DNA from: Urbifossiella limnaea
GTDB lineage: Bacteria > Planctomycetota > Planctomycetia > Gemmatales > Gemmataceae
Assembly (NCBI RefSeq): GCF_007747215.1
Contig: NZ_CP036273.1
Span: forward strand, 248,001 to 312,000
DNA length: 64,000 nucleotides
Reading direction: 5' to 3'
The notes under the pieces were generated by a model. It was given only the letters and a program-made list of their open reading frames with translations. It did no database searches and was not told the DNA's origin. Position numbers and translations under genes: made by a program. Of this stretch, positions 27,525 to 34,913 are shown in pieces. Every line of letters begins with the position of its first letter. Position 1 is the stretch's first letter.

Positions 27525-28790
27525 ATGCCGCCCGACCCACCCGCGCCGGACTCGCTCCCCTGCCCCGGGTGCGGGCTGCCGCGCGCCGGCGACCCGACCG
27601 CCGCGTGCCCCGTCTGCGCGTTCACCGAGCCCCCCGCGCCGCCGCCACCCCCGCCTCCCGCGCCGGAGCCGGAACCGACCCCGCCGGCGGACGGGCGTTC
27701 GCGGCAAGTCGTTCCCCTGATCGCGGTCGCGCTGCTGGCCGGCGCCCTCGGGTGGTGGGGCGGCCGCGCGACTGCGCCCGTCGTCCTCGTCGCCCCGGAG
27801 CCGCTCGCGTCCGTCAGCGCCGCCGACCCGCCGGTCGGTCCGCCGCCGCCGGCCGTGGGGCCGACGCGCCCGTCGCCGACGCGCCCGACTACGCCCGCCA
27901 CCAAGGCCACGCGCCCGCCGCCGCCGGCCGACCTGCCGCCGACGGAGCGGAGCAAGACCGGCGAGTTCGACCTGGCGCTCATCGCGGCCGGCTCCTTCCG
28001 CATGGGCTCGTGGGAGCACGAGAAGGGCCGGCAGGCCGAGGAGGAGGAGCACGAGGTCAAGCTGACGCGGCCGTTCTACCTGGGCGTCCACGAGGTCACG
28101 CAGGAGCAGTACCAGAAGGTCATGGGGACGAACCCGAGCTGGTTCGCGGCCACCGGCCCCGGCGCCGACCGCGTCGCCGAAATGCCCGACACCGGCCGCC
28201 TGCCGGTCGAGCGCGTGTCGTGGTTCGACGCCGTCGACTTCTGCAACAAGCTCGGCAAGGCGGACGGGCTGCCGCCGTACTACGCCCTCGAGGTCGTGTC
28301 CCGCGACGAGGGCGCGATCGCGTCGGCGAAGGTGACGGTGCTCGGCGGCACGGGCTACCGGCTGCCGACCGAGGCGGAGTGGGAGTACGCCTGCCGGGCG
28401 GGTAGCAAGACGCCGTTCCACTTCGGCCCCCTGAACACCGGCGCCGAGGCGAACGTGAAGGCGAGCATGGTCGCCAGCGGCTACGGCACGTCGCCGCGGT
28501 GGCGCGAGGTGGGGCGCACCGCCCGCGTCGGCAGCTACCGGCCGAACCGGTGGGGGCTGTTCGACACGCACGGCAACGTCGCCGAGTGGTGCCACGACTG
28601 GTACGACCGCGGCTACTACGACCGCTCGCCGGAAGCCGACCCGCCCGGCCCCGACGTCGGCCGCCAGCGGGTGCAGCGCGGCGGGTCGTGGCTCGTCGGC
28701 GAAACCGCGGCGCGGTCGGCGGCGCGGTTCGGCGCCGGCCCCGCCAACGCCACCTCCCACGGCGGCATTCGCGTCGCCCGCACGCCATGA
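27525..28790 (+). CDS. Zinc-ribbon, membrane-anchored SUMF1/FGE-sulfatase-domain protein
   Basis: 421 residues. The N-terminus has a zinc ribbon (C13-P-G-C and C28-P-V-C), then a Pro-rich stretch, a single membrane segment (about 62-80, VVPLIAVALLAGALGWWGG) and another Pro/Thr-rich spacer. Residues ~145-421 are a SUMF1 domain (GSFRMGS, YLGVHEVTQEQYQKVMG, GYRLPTEAEWEYACRAG, GLFDTHGNVAEWCHDWY). The cysteine pair that binds copper in true formylglycine-generating enzymes is missing: the region reads GGSWLVGETAARSAARF. It is thus more likely a binding or scaffold protein than an oxidase. Its stop overlaps the next gene in ATGA. Confidence 0.88.
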   Translation: MPPDPPAPDSLPCPGCGLPRAGDPTAACPVCAFTEPPAPPPPPPPAPEPEPTPPADGRSRQVVPLIAVALLAGALGWWGGRATAPVVLVAPEPLASVSAADPPVGPPPPAVGPTRPSPTRPTTPATKATRPPPPADLPPTERSKTGEFDLALIAAGSFRMGSWEHEKGRQAEEEEHEVKLTRPFYLGVHEVTQEQYQKVMGTNPSWFAATGPGADRVAEMPDTGRLPVERVSWFDAVDFCNKLGKADGLPPYYALEVVSRDEGAIASAKVTVLGGTGYRLPTEAEWEYACRAGSKTPFHFGPLNTGAEANVKASMVASGYGTSPRWREVGRTARVGSYRPNRWGLFDTHGNVAEWCHDWYDRGYYDRSPEADPPGPDVGRQRVQRGGSWLVGETAARSAARFGAGPANATSHGGIRVARTP

Positions 28791-30187
28791 CTCGCCGGCT
28801 CCTCCTCGTCGCGCTCCTCGCCGCCGGCTGCTCGCGCCCCGCGCCGCCGCCGCCCGCGCCCGCCGCGCCGCCGGTTCGCTTCCGCGACCACAACCTCGTG
28901 CTCGTCAGCTTCGACGCGCTCCAAGCGGCGCACGTCGGCCACCTCGGCTACCCGCGCGACGTGACCCCCACCATCGACGCCCTGGCCCGCGACGGCGCCA
29001 CCTTCACGAACTACTACTCGGCCGCGTCGTGGACGGTGCCGGCGACGATGACGTGGTTCACCGGCGTGTACCCGTCCGAGCACCGCATGGTGAACAAGTT
29101 CGCCCGCTACACCGCCCGCGAGAAGACGCCCGCCACCCTCCGCGAGTTGGCCCCCGCGCTGACCACGCTCGCCGAGGTGCTGCGCGGCGCCGGCTACGCT
29201 ACCGGCGGGTTCACCGGCAACGCCGGCGTCAGCCCCGGGTTCGGCTACGAGCAGGGCTTCGACACCTACTTCGCCGAGCCGAACCGCTTCGGCTCGTTCG
29301 ACAAGAGCGTGCCGAAGGCGGTCGAGTGGCTGGAGGCGAACCGCGACCGCCGGGTATTCCTGTTCCTGCACGGGTACGACGCCCACGGCCAGTGCGAACC
29401 CGCCGGCGGCCTCGACTACCGCTACGTCGAGCCCGGCTACGACGGCCGGTTCGCCGGGTCGGTGCTGGAGCAGGAGGCGCTGCGCGAGGAGGGGCTGGCG
29501 AGCGGCAAGGTGACGCTCCGCGACGCCGACGTGCGCTTCTGGCGGGCCGTGTACGACGAGAAGATCGCCCGCGCCGACGACCGCTTCCGCCACTTTCTGG
29601 ACGCCGTCCGCCGGCTCGGTCTGGAGGGGAAGACGGTGTTCGTTCTGACCTCCGACCACGGCACGGAGGTGTACGAGCACCGCCGCTTCGACCACGGCTT
29701 CACGCTGTACGACGAACTCGTCCACGTGCCGCTGGTGATCCGCGCCCCGGGCCTGGCTGCGCGCCGGGTGGCCGACCGCGTCGGCAGCATCGACCTGATG
29801 CCGACTCTGCTGGACCTGCTGGACGTGCCCGTGCCGCCGGCGGTGCGCGCTCAGCTGCGGGGGACGAGCCTGGTGCCGGCGCTGCGCGGGGAACCGGTGG
29901 CGCACGACGTGTACTCGGAGACGGACTACCGCGAGTACACGTTCAAGCGGTCGCTGTTGACGCCGGACGGGTGGAAGCTGATCGCGACGCTGGAGCGGGG
30001 GACGCGCGAACTGTACCACCTGCCGACGGACCCGGGTGAGCAAAAGGATTTGGCGGCGGCGGAGCCGGCGCGGGCGGCGGCGCTGGAGGCACAGCTGTTC
30101 GCGCACTTCCGGGCGATCGGCCACGACCCGGCGGCGCGGCGGTGGGAGGTGGGGCTGAACCCCGTCTACAACTCGCAGGCGAAGTGA
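28787..30187 (+). CDS. Sulfatase-like lipoprotein hydrolase (alkaline phosphatase superfamily)
   Basis: 466 residues. The N-terminus has a lipobox LLAAGC (Cys15). The superfamily metal ligands are visible in LVSFDALQ and LTSDHGTEVYEH. At the position of the sulfatase C/S-x-P-x-R motif it has SWTVPATMTWFTGVYPSEH, with Thr as the probable nucleophile and no Cys or Ser suited to formylglycine. It may cleave phosphoesters or phosphonates, or transfer a phospho group, rather than act as a classical sulfatase. The ATG overlaps the SUMF1-gene stop, so the two are made together. It is an outer-facing lipoprotein by prediction. Confidence 0.85.
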   Translation: MTRRLLLVALLAAGCSRPAPPPPAPAAPPVRFRDHNLVLVSFDALQAAHVGHLGYPRDVTPTIDALARDGATFTNYYSAASWTVPATMTWFTGVYPSEHRMVNKFARYTAREKTPATLRELAPALTTLAEVLRGAGYATGGFTGNAGVSPGFGYEQGFDTYFAEPNRFGSFDKSVPKAVEWLEANRDRRVFLFLHGYDAHGQCEPAGGLDYRYVEPGYDGRFAGSVLEQEALREEGLASGKVTLRDADVRFWRAVYDEKIARADDRFRHFLDAVRRLGLEGKTVFVLTSDHGTEVYEHRRFDHGFTLYDELVHVPLVIRAPGLAARRVADRVGSIDLMPTLLDLLDVPVPPAVRAQLRGTSLVPALRGEPVAHDVYSETDYREYTFKRSLLTPDGWKLIATLERGTRELYHLPTDPGEQKDLAAAEPARAAALEAQLFAHFRAIGHDPAARRWEVGLNPVYNSQAK

Positions 30188-30204
30188 CGGGCCGGGTCGC
30201 GGCG

Positions 30205-30210
30205 TACACT
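30205..30210 (+). promoter_or_regulatory. Candidate -10 of a leaderless transcript (GNAT gene)
   Basis: TACACT ends six bases before the ATG at 30217 (GCGTACACTTCCCGCATG) and no Shine-Dalgarno is visible. Confidence 0.4.
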
Positions 30211-30216
30211 TCCCGC

Positions 30217-31140
30217 ATGGGCACCGCCACCGCCGCCGGGCCGGACGACCTCGCCGCCGCCTGCCGCGCCCTCGCCTCCACCCGCCCCGCCCTCGCCCGC
30301 GACGACGCCGCCCGCCGCTTCCTCGACCTCCTCCGCTCCGGCGAGTTCGACCCCGCCGGGCTGTTCGTCACCCGCGGGGCCGGCGGCACCGTCCGCGGCG
30401 CCGTGCTGGCGCAAACCCTTCCCGGCGCCCTCGGCATCCTCTTCCCGCCGCGCACCACGCCCCACCGCCCCGCCGACGCCGAGCCGCTGTTGGCCGCCGC
30501 GCTGGACTGGCTCCGCGGCCGCGGCGTGAAGGTGTGCCAGTCGTTCGCCCCCCGCGGCGACCGGGCCGACGAGCCGACGCTCGCCCGCGCCGGCTTCCGC
30601 CACGTCACGGCCGTCGTCCACCTGCGGCGCGAGCGGCGCGACGACCCCGAGCCGGCCGGCGCGCTGACGTTCGAGCCAGTGGACGACGCGAACCGGGCGG
30701 CGTTCACCGCGGCGCTGCTGAGAAGCCACGACGGCAGCCTCGACTGCCCCGAGCTCACCGGCACACGCACCGAAGCCGACCTGCTGGCCGGCTTCCACGC
30801 CCCGCCGCCGAAGCGGCCCGACTGGTGGGCGCTGGCGCGGCACGGCGGCGAGGCGGTCGGCGTCGTGCTGCTCGAACCGGGCACCGAGATCGGCGCCGTG
30901 GAGCTGAGCTATTTGGGGCTGGTGCCGGCGGCGCGCGGGCGGGGGTGGGGCGAGGGGCTGCTGCGGTTCGCGCTGCGGGCCGCCGGCGACGCCCGCGCGC
31001 TGACGCTGAGCGTGGACGCGCGGAACGGCCCCGCGCGCCGGTTGTACGAGCGGCACGGGTTCCGCGAGGCCGACCGCCGCGAGGTGTTCCTGTGGCGCGA
31101 CGGCGACGCGACTTCAGTCAAACTTCCCGGAATCGCCTGA
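30217..31140 (+). CDS. GNAT-family N-acetyltransferase
   Basis: 307 residues. The C-terminal half is a GNAT fold with the acetyl-CoA loop LVPAARGRGWGEGLLRFAL (R-x-x-G-x-G type), preceded by the strand GAVELSYLG and followed by SVDARNGPARRLYERHGF. The N-terminal half may be a degenerate second GNAT domain (LFVTRGAGGTVRGAVL and GVKVCQSFAPRG). Substrate unknown. Its -10-like hexamer is six bases from the ATG. Confidence 0.87.
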   Translation: MGTATAAGPDDLAAACRALASTRPALARDDAARRFLDLLRSGEFDPAGLFVTRGAGGTVRGAVLAQTLPGALGILFPPRTTPHRPADAEPLLAAALDWLRGRGVKVCQSFAPRGDRADEPTLARAGFRHVTAVVHLRRERRDDPEPAGALTFEPVDDANRAAFTAALLRSHDGSLDCPELTGTRTEADLLAGFHAPPPKRPDWWALARHGGEAVGVVLLEPGTEIGAVELSYLGLVPAARGRGWGEGLLRFALRAAGDARALTLSVDARNGPARRLYERHGFREADRREVFLWRDGDATSVKLPGIA

Positions 31141-31385
31141 GCTCGCGCCCGGGGCGGTGTTCTCACCCGGGTACGCGGGTGTTCCCGCCTGCGGTGCGGG
31201 TCCGGTGGTGCCGCCCGTGCCGCGGGCGCCACGCGCGCCCGGCGCGCCGCCGGGTGAGCTCGCGCACGAGGCGTTGGCGCCCCGGTTCGGGGCTGCATAG
31301 TGGAGTGTGTCCCCGGAGCATCGTCGGGGGTCACGCCCGCTCGCCGGCGGGGCAAGGACGTCCGCCGTGCTGCTGGGGGTTCGTC

Positions 31386-32927
31386 GTGTCGGCCCGTTCG
31401 TCGCAATCCCCCCGACCCCCCGCGGCCGCACCGGCCCCGCCCCCCGCCCTCGACAAGGCGGTGGCCGACGCCGTCGCCGCGCGGATCGGCGCCGAGCGCT
31501 TCGCGCTGTGGTTCGCCGCCCACGTCCGGTTCGTCGGCCTCGGCTCCGAACTGGTCGTCGTCGCCCGCAACGACTCCTGCCGCGACTGGATTGAGCACAC
31601 GTTCGGCCAGGCCGTCCGCGCCGCCGCGGCCGAGGCCGCCGGCGCGCCGCTGCCCGTGCGGTGGGTCGTGGACGCGGAGGCCTTCGCGGAGCCGGTCGGA
31701 ACGAAATCCGAAGCGCGAGACCCGAAACCCGACCCCCCGGGCGCCAAGCCCGACGCGCCGCGGACGCGCACCGATTCCGGGAGCCGGCCCGCACGCCCGC
31801 AGACGGACCTGTTCGGCGACCCGGTCGAGCCGCGGCGGGCGAAGCCGAAGCGGGCCGACCCCGAGGCCGTCGGGTTCGACCTGGCCCCGCGCGCCGGGCG
31901 GCGGTGGAAGAAGCTCGACGACTTCGTCGTCGGCCCGTGCAACCGGGTGGCACACGCCTCCGCCGCGAGCGTCGTCGAAGACCCCGCCCAGGGCGCGAAC
32001 CCGCTGGTGCTGCACGGCCCCACCGGCGTCGGCAAGACGCACCTGCTCGAGGGCATCTTCCTCGGCCTGCGGCGCGCCGGCGAGCGGCCGTGCTACGTCA
32101 CCGCGGAGGAGTTCACCACGCGGTTCGTGCAGGCGTCGCGGCTCGGCAAGATGGGCTCGTTCCGCCGGCAGTTCCGCGAGTGCTCGGCGCTGCTGCTGGA
32201 CAACCTGAACTTCCTCGCCACCAAGCGGGCCACGCAGGAGGAGTTCCTCAACACGTTCGACGCGCTCGTGGCCGACGGCCGGCAGGTCGTGGTGACAACC
32301 GACTGTCACCCGCGGCTGGCGGACGACCTGCTGCCGGAGCTGGCCGACCGGCTGCTCGGCGGCGCCGTGTGGGGGCTGCTCCCGCCCGACCCCGAGACGC
32401 GGCTCGGCATCCTGCGGAAGAAGTCGAGCACGGCCGGGCCGCCGGTGCCGGACGCGGTGCTCAAGTACCTGTCGAGCCACCTGCGGGGGAACGTCCGCGA
32501 GCTGGAGGGCGCGGTGAACAGCGTCCGCCACTACGCGAAGGTGACGGGCCGACCGGCCGACACGTCGCTGGCCCGCGAGGCGCTCGGCGATCTGCTGCGG
32601 CACGCGGTCCGGGTGGTGACGGTGCCCGACGTGGACGCGGCCGTGTGCACGACGCTGCGGCTGGCGACGGGCACGCTGCAATCCAAGGCGCGGACGTGGG
32701 CGGTGACGCACCCGCGGATGGTGGCGGTGTTCCTGTGCCGCAAGCACACCGCGGCGACGTACGGCGAGATCAGCAAGCACTTCGGGGCGAAGACGCACAG
32801 CACGGCGGTGGCGGCCGAGAAGAAGGTGCGGGCGTGGCTGGCGGCCGACGCCCGGGTGGCGATCGGCGACCGCGACTGGCCGGCGAAGGAGTTGGTGGAC
32901 CGCGTCGAGCGCGAGCTGCAACGCTGA
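31386..32927 (+). CDS. dnaA: Chromosomal replication initiator DnaA (divergent)
   Basis: 513 residues from a GTG at 31386. Domain I (about 15-85, ALDKAVADAVAARIGAERFA and ERFALWF) is followed by a Pro/Arg-rich linker; domain III has Walker A GPTGVGKTH (about 211-219), a Walker B variant LLLDNLNFLA with Asn where Asp is usual, and LRGNVRELEGA; domain IV has the DNA-binding signature HFGAKTHSTAVAAEKKV. It binds DnaA boxes and opens oriC. No DnaA-box cluster was seen in the 245 bases upstream or after the stop, so the origin is probably elsewhere, as in many planctomycetes. Start choice is moderately certain. Confidence 0.9.
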   Translation: MSARSSQSPRPPAAAPAPPPALDKAVADAVAARIGAERFALWFAAHVRFVGLGSELVVVARNDSCRDWIEHTFGQAVRAAAAEAAGAPLPVRWVVDAEAFAEPVGTKSEARDPKPDPPGAKPDAPRTRTDSGSRPARPQTDLFGDPVEPRRAKPKRADPEAVGFDLAPRAGRRWKKLDDFVVGPCNRVAHASAASVVEDPAQGANPLVLHGPTGVGKTHLLEGIFLGLRRAGERPCYVTAEEFTTRFVQASRLGKMGSFRRQFRECSALLLDNLNFLATKRATQEEFLNTFDALVADGRQVVVTTDCHPRLADDLLPELADRLLGGAVWGLLPPDPETRLGILRKKSSTAGPPVPDAVLKYLSSHLRGNVRELEGAVNSVRHYAKVTGRPADTSLAREALGDLLRHAVRVVTVPDVDAAVCTTLRLATGTLQSKARTWAVTHPRMVAVFLCRKHTAATYGEISKHFGAKTHSTAVAAEKKVRAWLAADARVAIGDRDWPAKELVDRVERELQR

Positions 32928-32941
32928 GGCGGCGCAACGAG

Positions 32942-33052
32942 GATGGCCACAAAAAGGCACGAAAAGACACAAAAAGGAAGGCTAAACCAAGCCTGAGTTC
33001 AGGGTTTGGTCGGCCTTCCTTTTGTGTCTTTTCGTGCCTTTTTGTGGCCATC
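32942..33052. repeat. Long intergenic hairpin with GGCCACAAAAAGGCACG arms
   Basis: 40/41-base arms (32942-32981 and 33012-33052) that differ by one A, with a 30-base centre. The right arm contains the stop codon of the small gene on the reverse strand. AT-richer than the surrounding genes. Confidence 0.92.
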
Positions 33053-33263
33053 ATTCCGTGTCTTCGTCCTCGCCCGGCGGCTTCGGCGGCGGCAGGTCTT
33101 CCGGCATCCCGCCGGCGAACGCCTGCCTGGCGTGCTTGTCGCGGATCGCCTGGTCGGCGCTCGGCCCGCCGCGGCGCCGCCGGTCGCCGTCCGGGTGGAC
33201 GAACGGCTTGCCGGGCACGGGACCCTTCTTCGCCGCCTTCCGCTTCTGCTTGTCCGACGCCAT
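33051..33263 (-). CDS. Small basic, disordered protein
   Basis: 70 residues, Lys/Arg-rich at the start (MASDKQKRKAAKKGPVPGKP), Pro- and acid-rich at the end (MPEDLPPPKPPGEDEDTE). A GAAGGGG sequence lies upstream of the ATG. It resembles small conserved planctomycete proteins of unknown role. Its stop codon is inside a hairpin arm. Confidence 0.65.
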   Translation of the reverse strand: MASDKQKRKAAKKGPVPGKPFVHPDGDRRRRGGPSADQAIRDKHARQAFAGGMPEDLPPPKPPGEDEDTE

Positions 33264-33280
33264 GACGCGCCCCTTCGGGG

Positions 33281-33378
33281 GAAATGACCAAGGACCAATG
33301 ACCCACCAATGACCAAGGAAGACGGCCGGGGGTTCGCGGCTCGGGTCTTTCCCTTGGTCCTTGGTCCTTGGTCATTCC
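33281..33378. repeat. Family-2 intergenic hairpin
   Basis: Left arm 33281-33323 (AATGACCAAGGACCAATGAC, then CCACCAATGACCAAGGAAGAC) and right arm 33345-33378; the arms match over about 34 bases with an internal length difference of one unit. Core shared with 8905-9001 and 39102-39191. It contains the stop codon of the next gene (33372-33374). Confidence 0.85.
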
Positions 33379-34145
33379 TGACAGAATCGCACCCGGAACG
33401 CGGTGACGACCTCCCGCAGCGGGTCGTCGAGTCGCGCCAGCGTCGGTTGCGCGATGGCCGCCGGGACGCCGCCGTAGAACGCCTCCGCCACCGCGCCGGC
33501 GACCGCCGCCATCGTGTCCGCGTCGCCGCCGAACGACACCGCCAGCCGCACCGCGTCCTCGAAGCCGGTCGAGTCCAGGAACGCGATCAACGACTGCGGC
33601 ACGGAGCCGGCGCACGACACGTCGAACTTGTACGCCGGCCGCAGCCCCGCGACGGTGCCGGACAGGTCGTAGCCGAACAGGCTCTGCACGTCGGCGCGGA
33701 TGCGGTCCTTCGACTTGCCGGTGCGCGCCAGGAACACCGCGGCCGCGACCGCCTGCGCGCCGCGGACGCCGTCCGGGTGGTTGTGCGTCACCGCCGCCGA
33801 GCGCTCGGCCTCGTTCAGCACGTCGGAGAGGGTGTCGAACGCCCAGCCGACGGGGGCGACGCGCATGGCCGAGCCGTTGGCCCAGCTGCCGTAGGGCGCG
33901 CGCTGGCGCTCCTGCGCCCACTTCACGAACGTGCCGCCGTACCCGGCCGCGGGGTAGCGGTGGTAGTAATCCTGGAACGCGCTGGTGTAGTCGCCGCCGT
34001 GCAGGAGCACGTCGGCGACGGCGACCGAGAGCACGGTGTCGTCGGTGAACCGGGCCTTCGGCGGGAACAGGTCGAAGTGCGTGGTCTTGGTGCCGGCCTT
34101 CTCGTGGACCGAGCCGATCACGTCGCCGGCGATGCCGCCGAGCAT
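33372..34145 (-). CDS. ADP-ribosylglycohydrolase family protein
   Basis: 257 residues. The N-terminus MLGGIAGDVIGS and the metal motifs FTDDTVLS and GGDADTMAAVAGAVAEA define the DraG/ARH family, whose members use two Mg ions to remove ADP-ribose from proteins or small molecules. The GDxxGxxxE-like opening and the two Asp pairs are intact, so it should be active. No ADP-ribosyltransferase is nearby, so the substrate is unknown. Confidence 0.92.
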   Translation of the reverse strand: MLGGIAGDVIGSVHEKAGTKTTHFDLFPPKARFTDDTVLSVAVADVLLHGGDYTSAFQDYYHRYPAAGYGGTFVKWAQERQRAPYGSWANGSAMRVAPVGWAFDTLSDVLNEAERSAAVTHNHPDGVRGAQAVAAAVFLARTGKSKDRIRADVQSLFGYDLSGTVAGLRPAYKFDVSCAGSVPQSLIAFLDSTGFEDAVRLAVSFGGDADTMAAVAGAVAEAFYGGVPAAIAQPTLARLDDPLREVVTAFRVRFCQE

Positions 34146-34250
34146 GGTTCGCCCCCGCGTGGTGTGGGGGAAGCATACCCGCCGGCCGCGGGGGCGTGCA
34201 GTGTCGGTAGGGATGAAGGTCCACCCGCCGCGGCTGGTGGGCTTCGCCCC

Positions 34251-34682
34251 TTACGCCGTCCCCAACTCGGCCAGGATGGTGGCGGCCTTGTTGGCGTCGG
34301 CGACGGTGTCGAAGGTGGCGTAGCCGATGAACTTGCCGCTGATGACCGACAGCACCAGCCCGTGCAGGTTGATGCCGGCCAGCTCCCAGGCCAGCGTCAG
34401 CCGGCCGCTCAGGCCGGCCTTGTCGTCGCCCTCCACCCGCATGACGATCGGCTCCGGCACCTCGTGGAGCCCGGCCTTCTTCGCCGCGGCGAGCTGTCCC
34501 TGCCCCTGGATCGGGGCAACGTACAGGTCGCCCATCCCCGCCTTGGTCGCCGACCGCTGGCTGTACACGTATTCGAGGTGCGCGCCGCTCTCGGCCAGGG
34601 TCTTGAGCTTGCCCGAGATCCCGCCCGGCTTGTCGTCCACTTCCCCGTGGAAGATGTGGACCCGCTGCATCTTAAAGCTCAT
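34251..34682 (-). CDS. Protein with two ACT domains
   Basis: 143 residues. I place the start at the ATG at 34682 (AGGAG eight bases before). Two ACT-like halves are visible: MQRVHIFHGEVDDKPGGISG and EPIVMRVEGDDKAGLSGRLT, each with the beta-alpha core D-K-x-G-x-x-x. ACT pairs bind amino acids or act as sensors. It is not fused to an enzyme. Convergence or operon partners are absent. Confidence 0.82.
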   Translation of the reverse strand: MSFKMQRVHIFHGEVDDKPGGISGKLKTLAESGAHLEYVYSQRSATKAGMGDLYVAPIQGQGQLAAAKKAGLHEVPEPIVMRVEGDDKAGLSGRLTLAWELAGINLHGLVLSVISGKFIGYATFDTVADANKAATILAELGTA

Positions 34683-34790
34683 CGGAGGCACTCCTCGGGG
34701 GGACCGGACGCGGCCCCATCACGGGATGATACCCCTGGCGGCGGGGGTTGGAAACGGGTACGTTTTCGGAATCAGGGGGACGCGGCCGGC

Positions 34791-34897
34791 GCCGCGTGAA
34801 GGGGCGAAGGGGTGAAGGGGTGAAGGGGTGACGAAAACCACCTGTTCGTCACCCCTTCACCCCTTCACCCCTTCACCCCTTCGCCCCTTCACGCGGC
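34791..34897. repeat. Long hairpin of GGGGTGAA units
   Basis: The left arm (34791-34836) has GCCGCGTGAAGGGGCGAAGG followed by three GGGGTGAA-type units; the right arm (34845-34897) has the complement with one extra unit, ending at ACGCGGC. The unit-based arms resemble those at 3839-3934. It lies directly upstream of the amidohydrolase gene. Confidence 0.85.
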
Positions 34898-34913
34898 ACA
34901 AGAAAGCGGCACG

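Noticed and set aside
28787-30187. Formylglycine sulfatase
   Set aside because: The C/S-x-P-x-R motif is absent; Thr occupies the nucleophile region.
31141-31385. oriC upstream of dnaA
   Set aside because: No repeated DnaA boxes or AT-rich stretch in this interval.
34791-34897. Tandem 8-base units considered as a CRISPR array
   Set aside because: No unique spacers; units are contiguous and form a palindrome.
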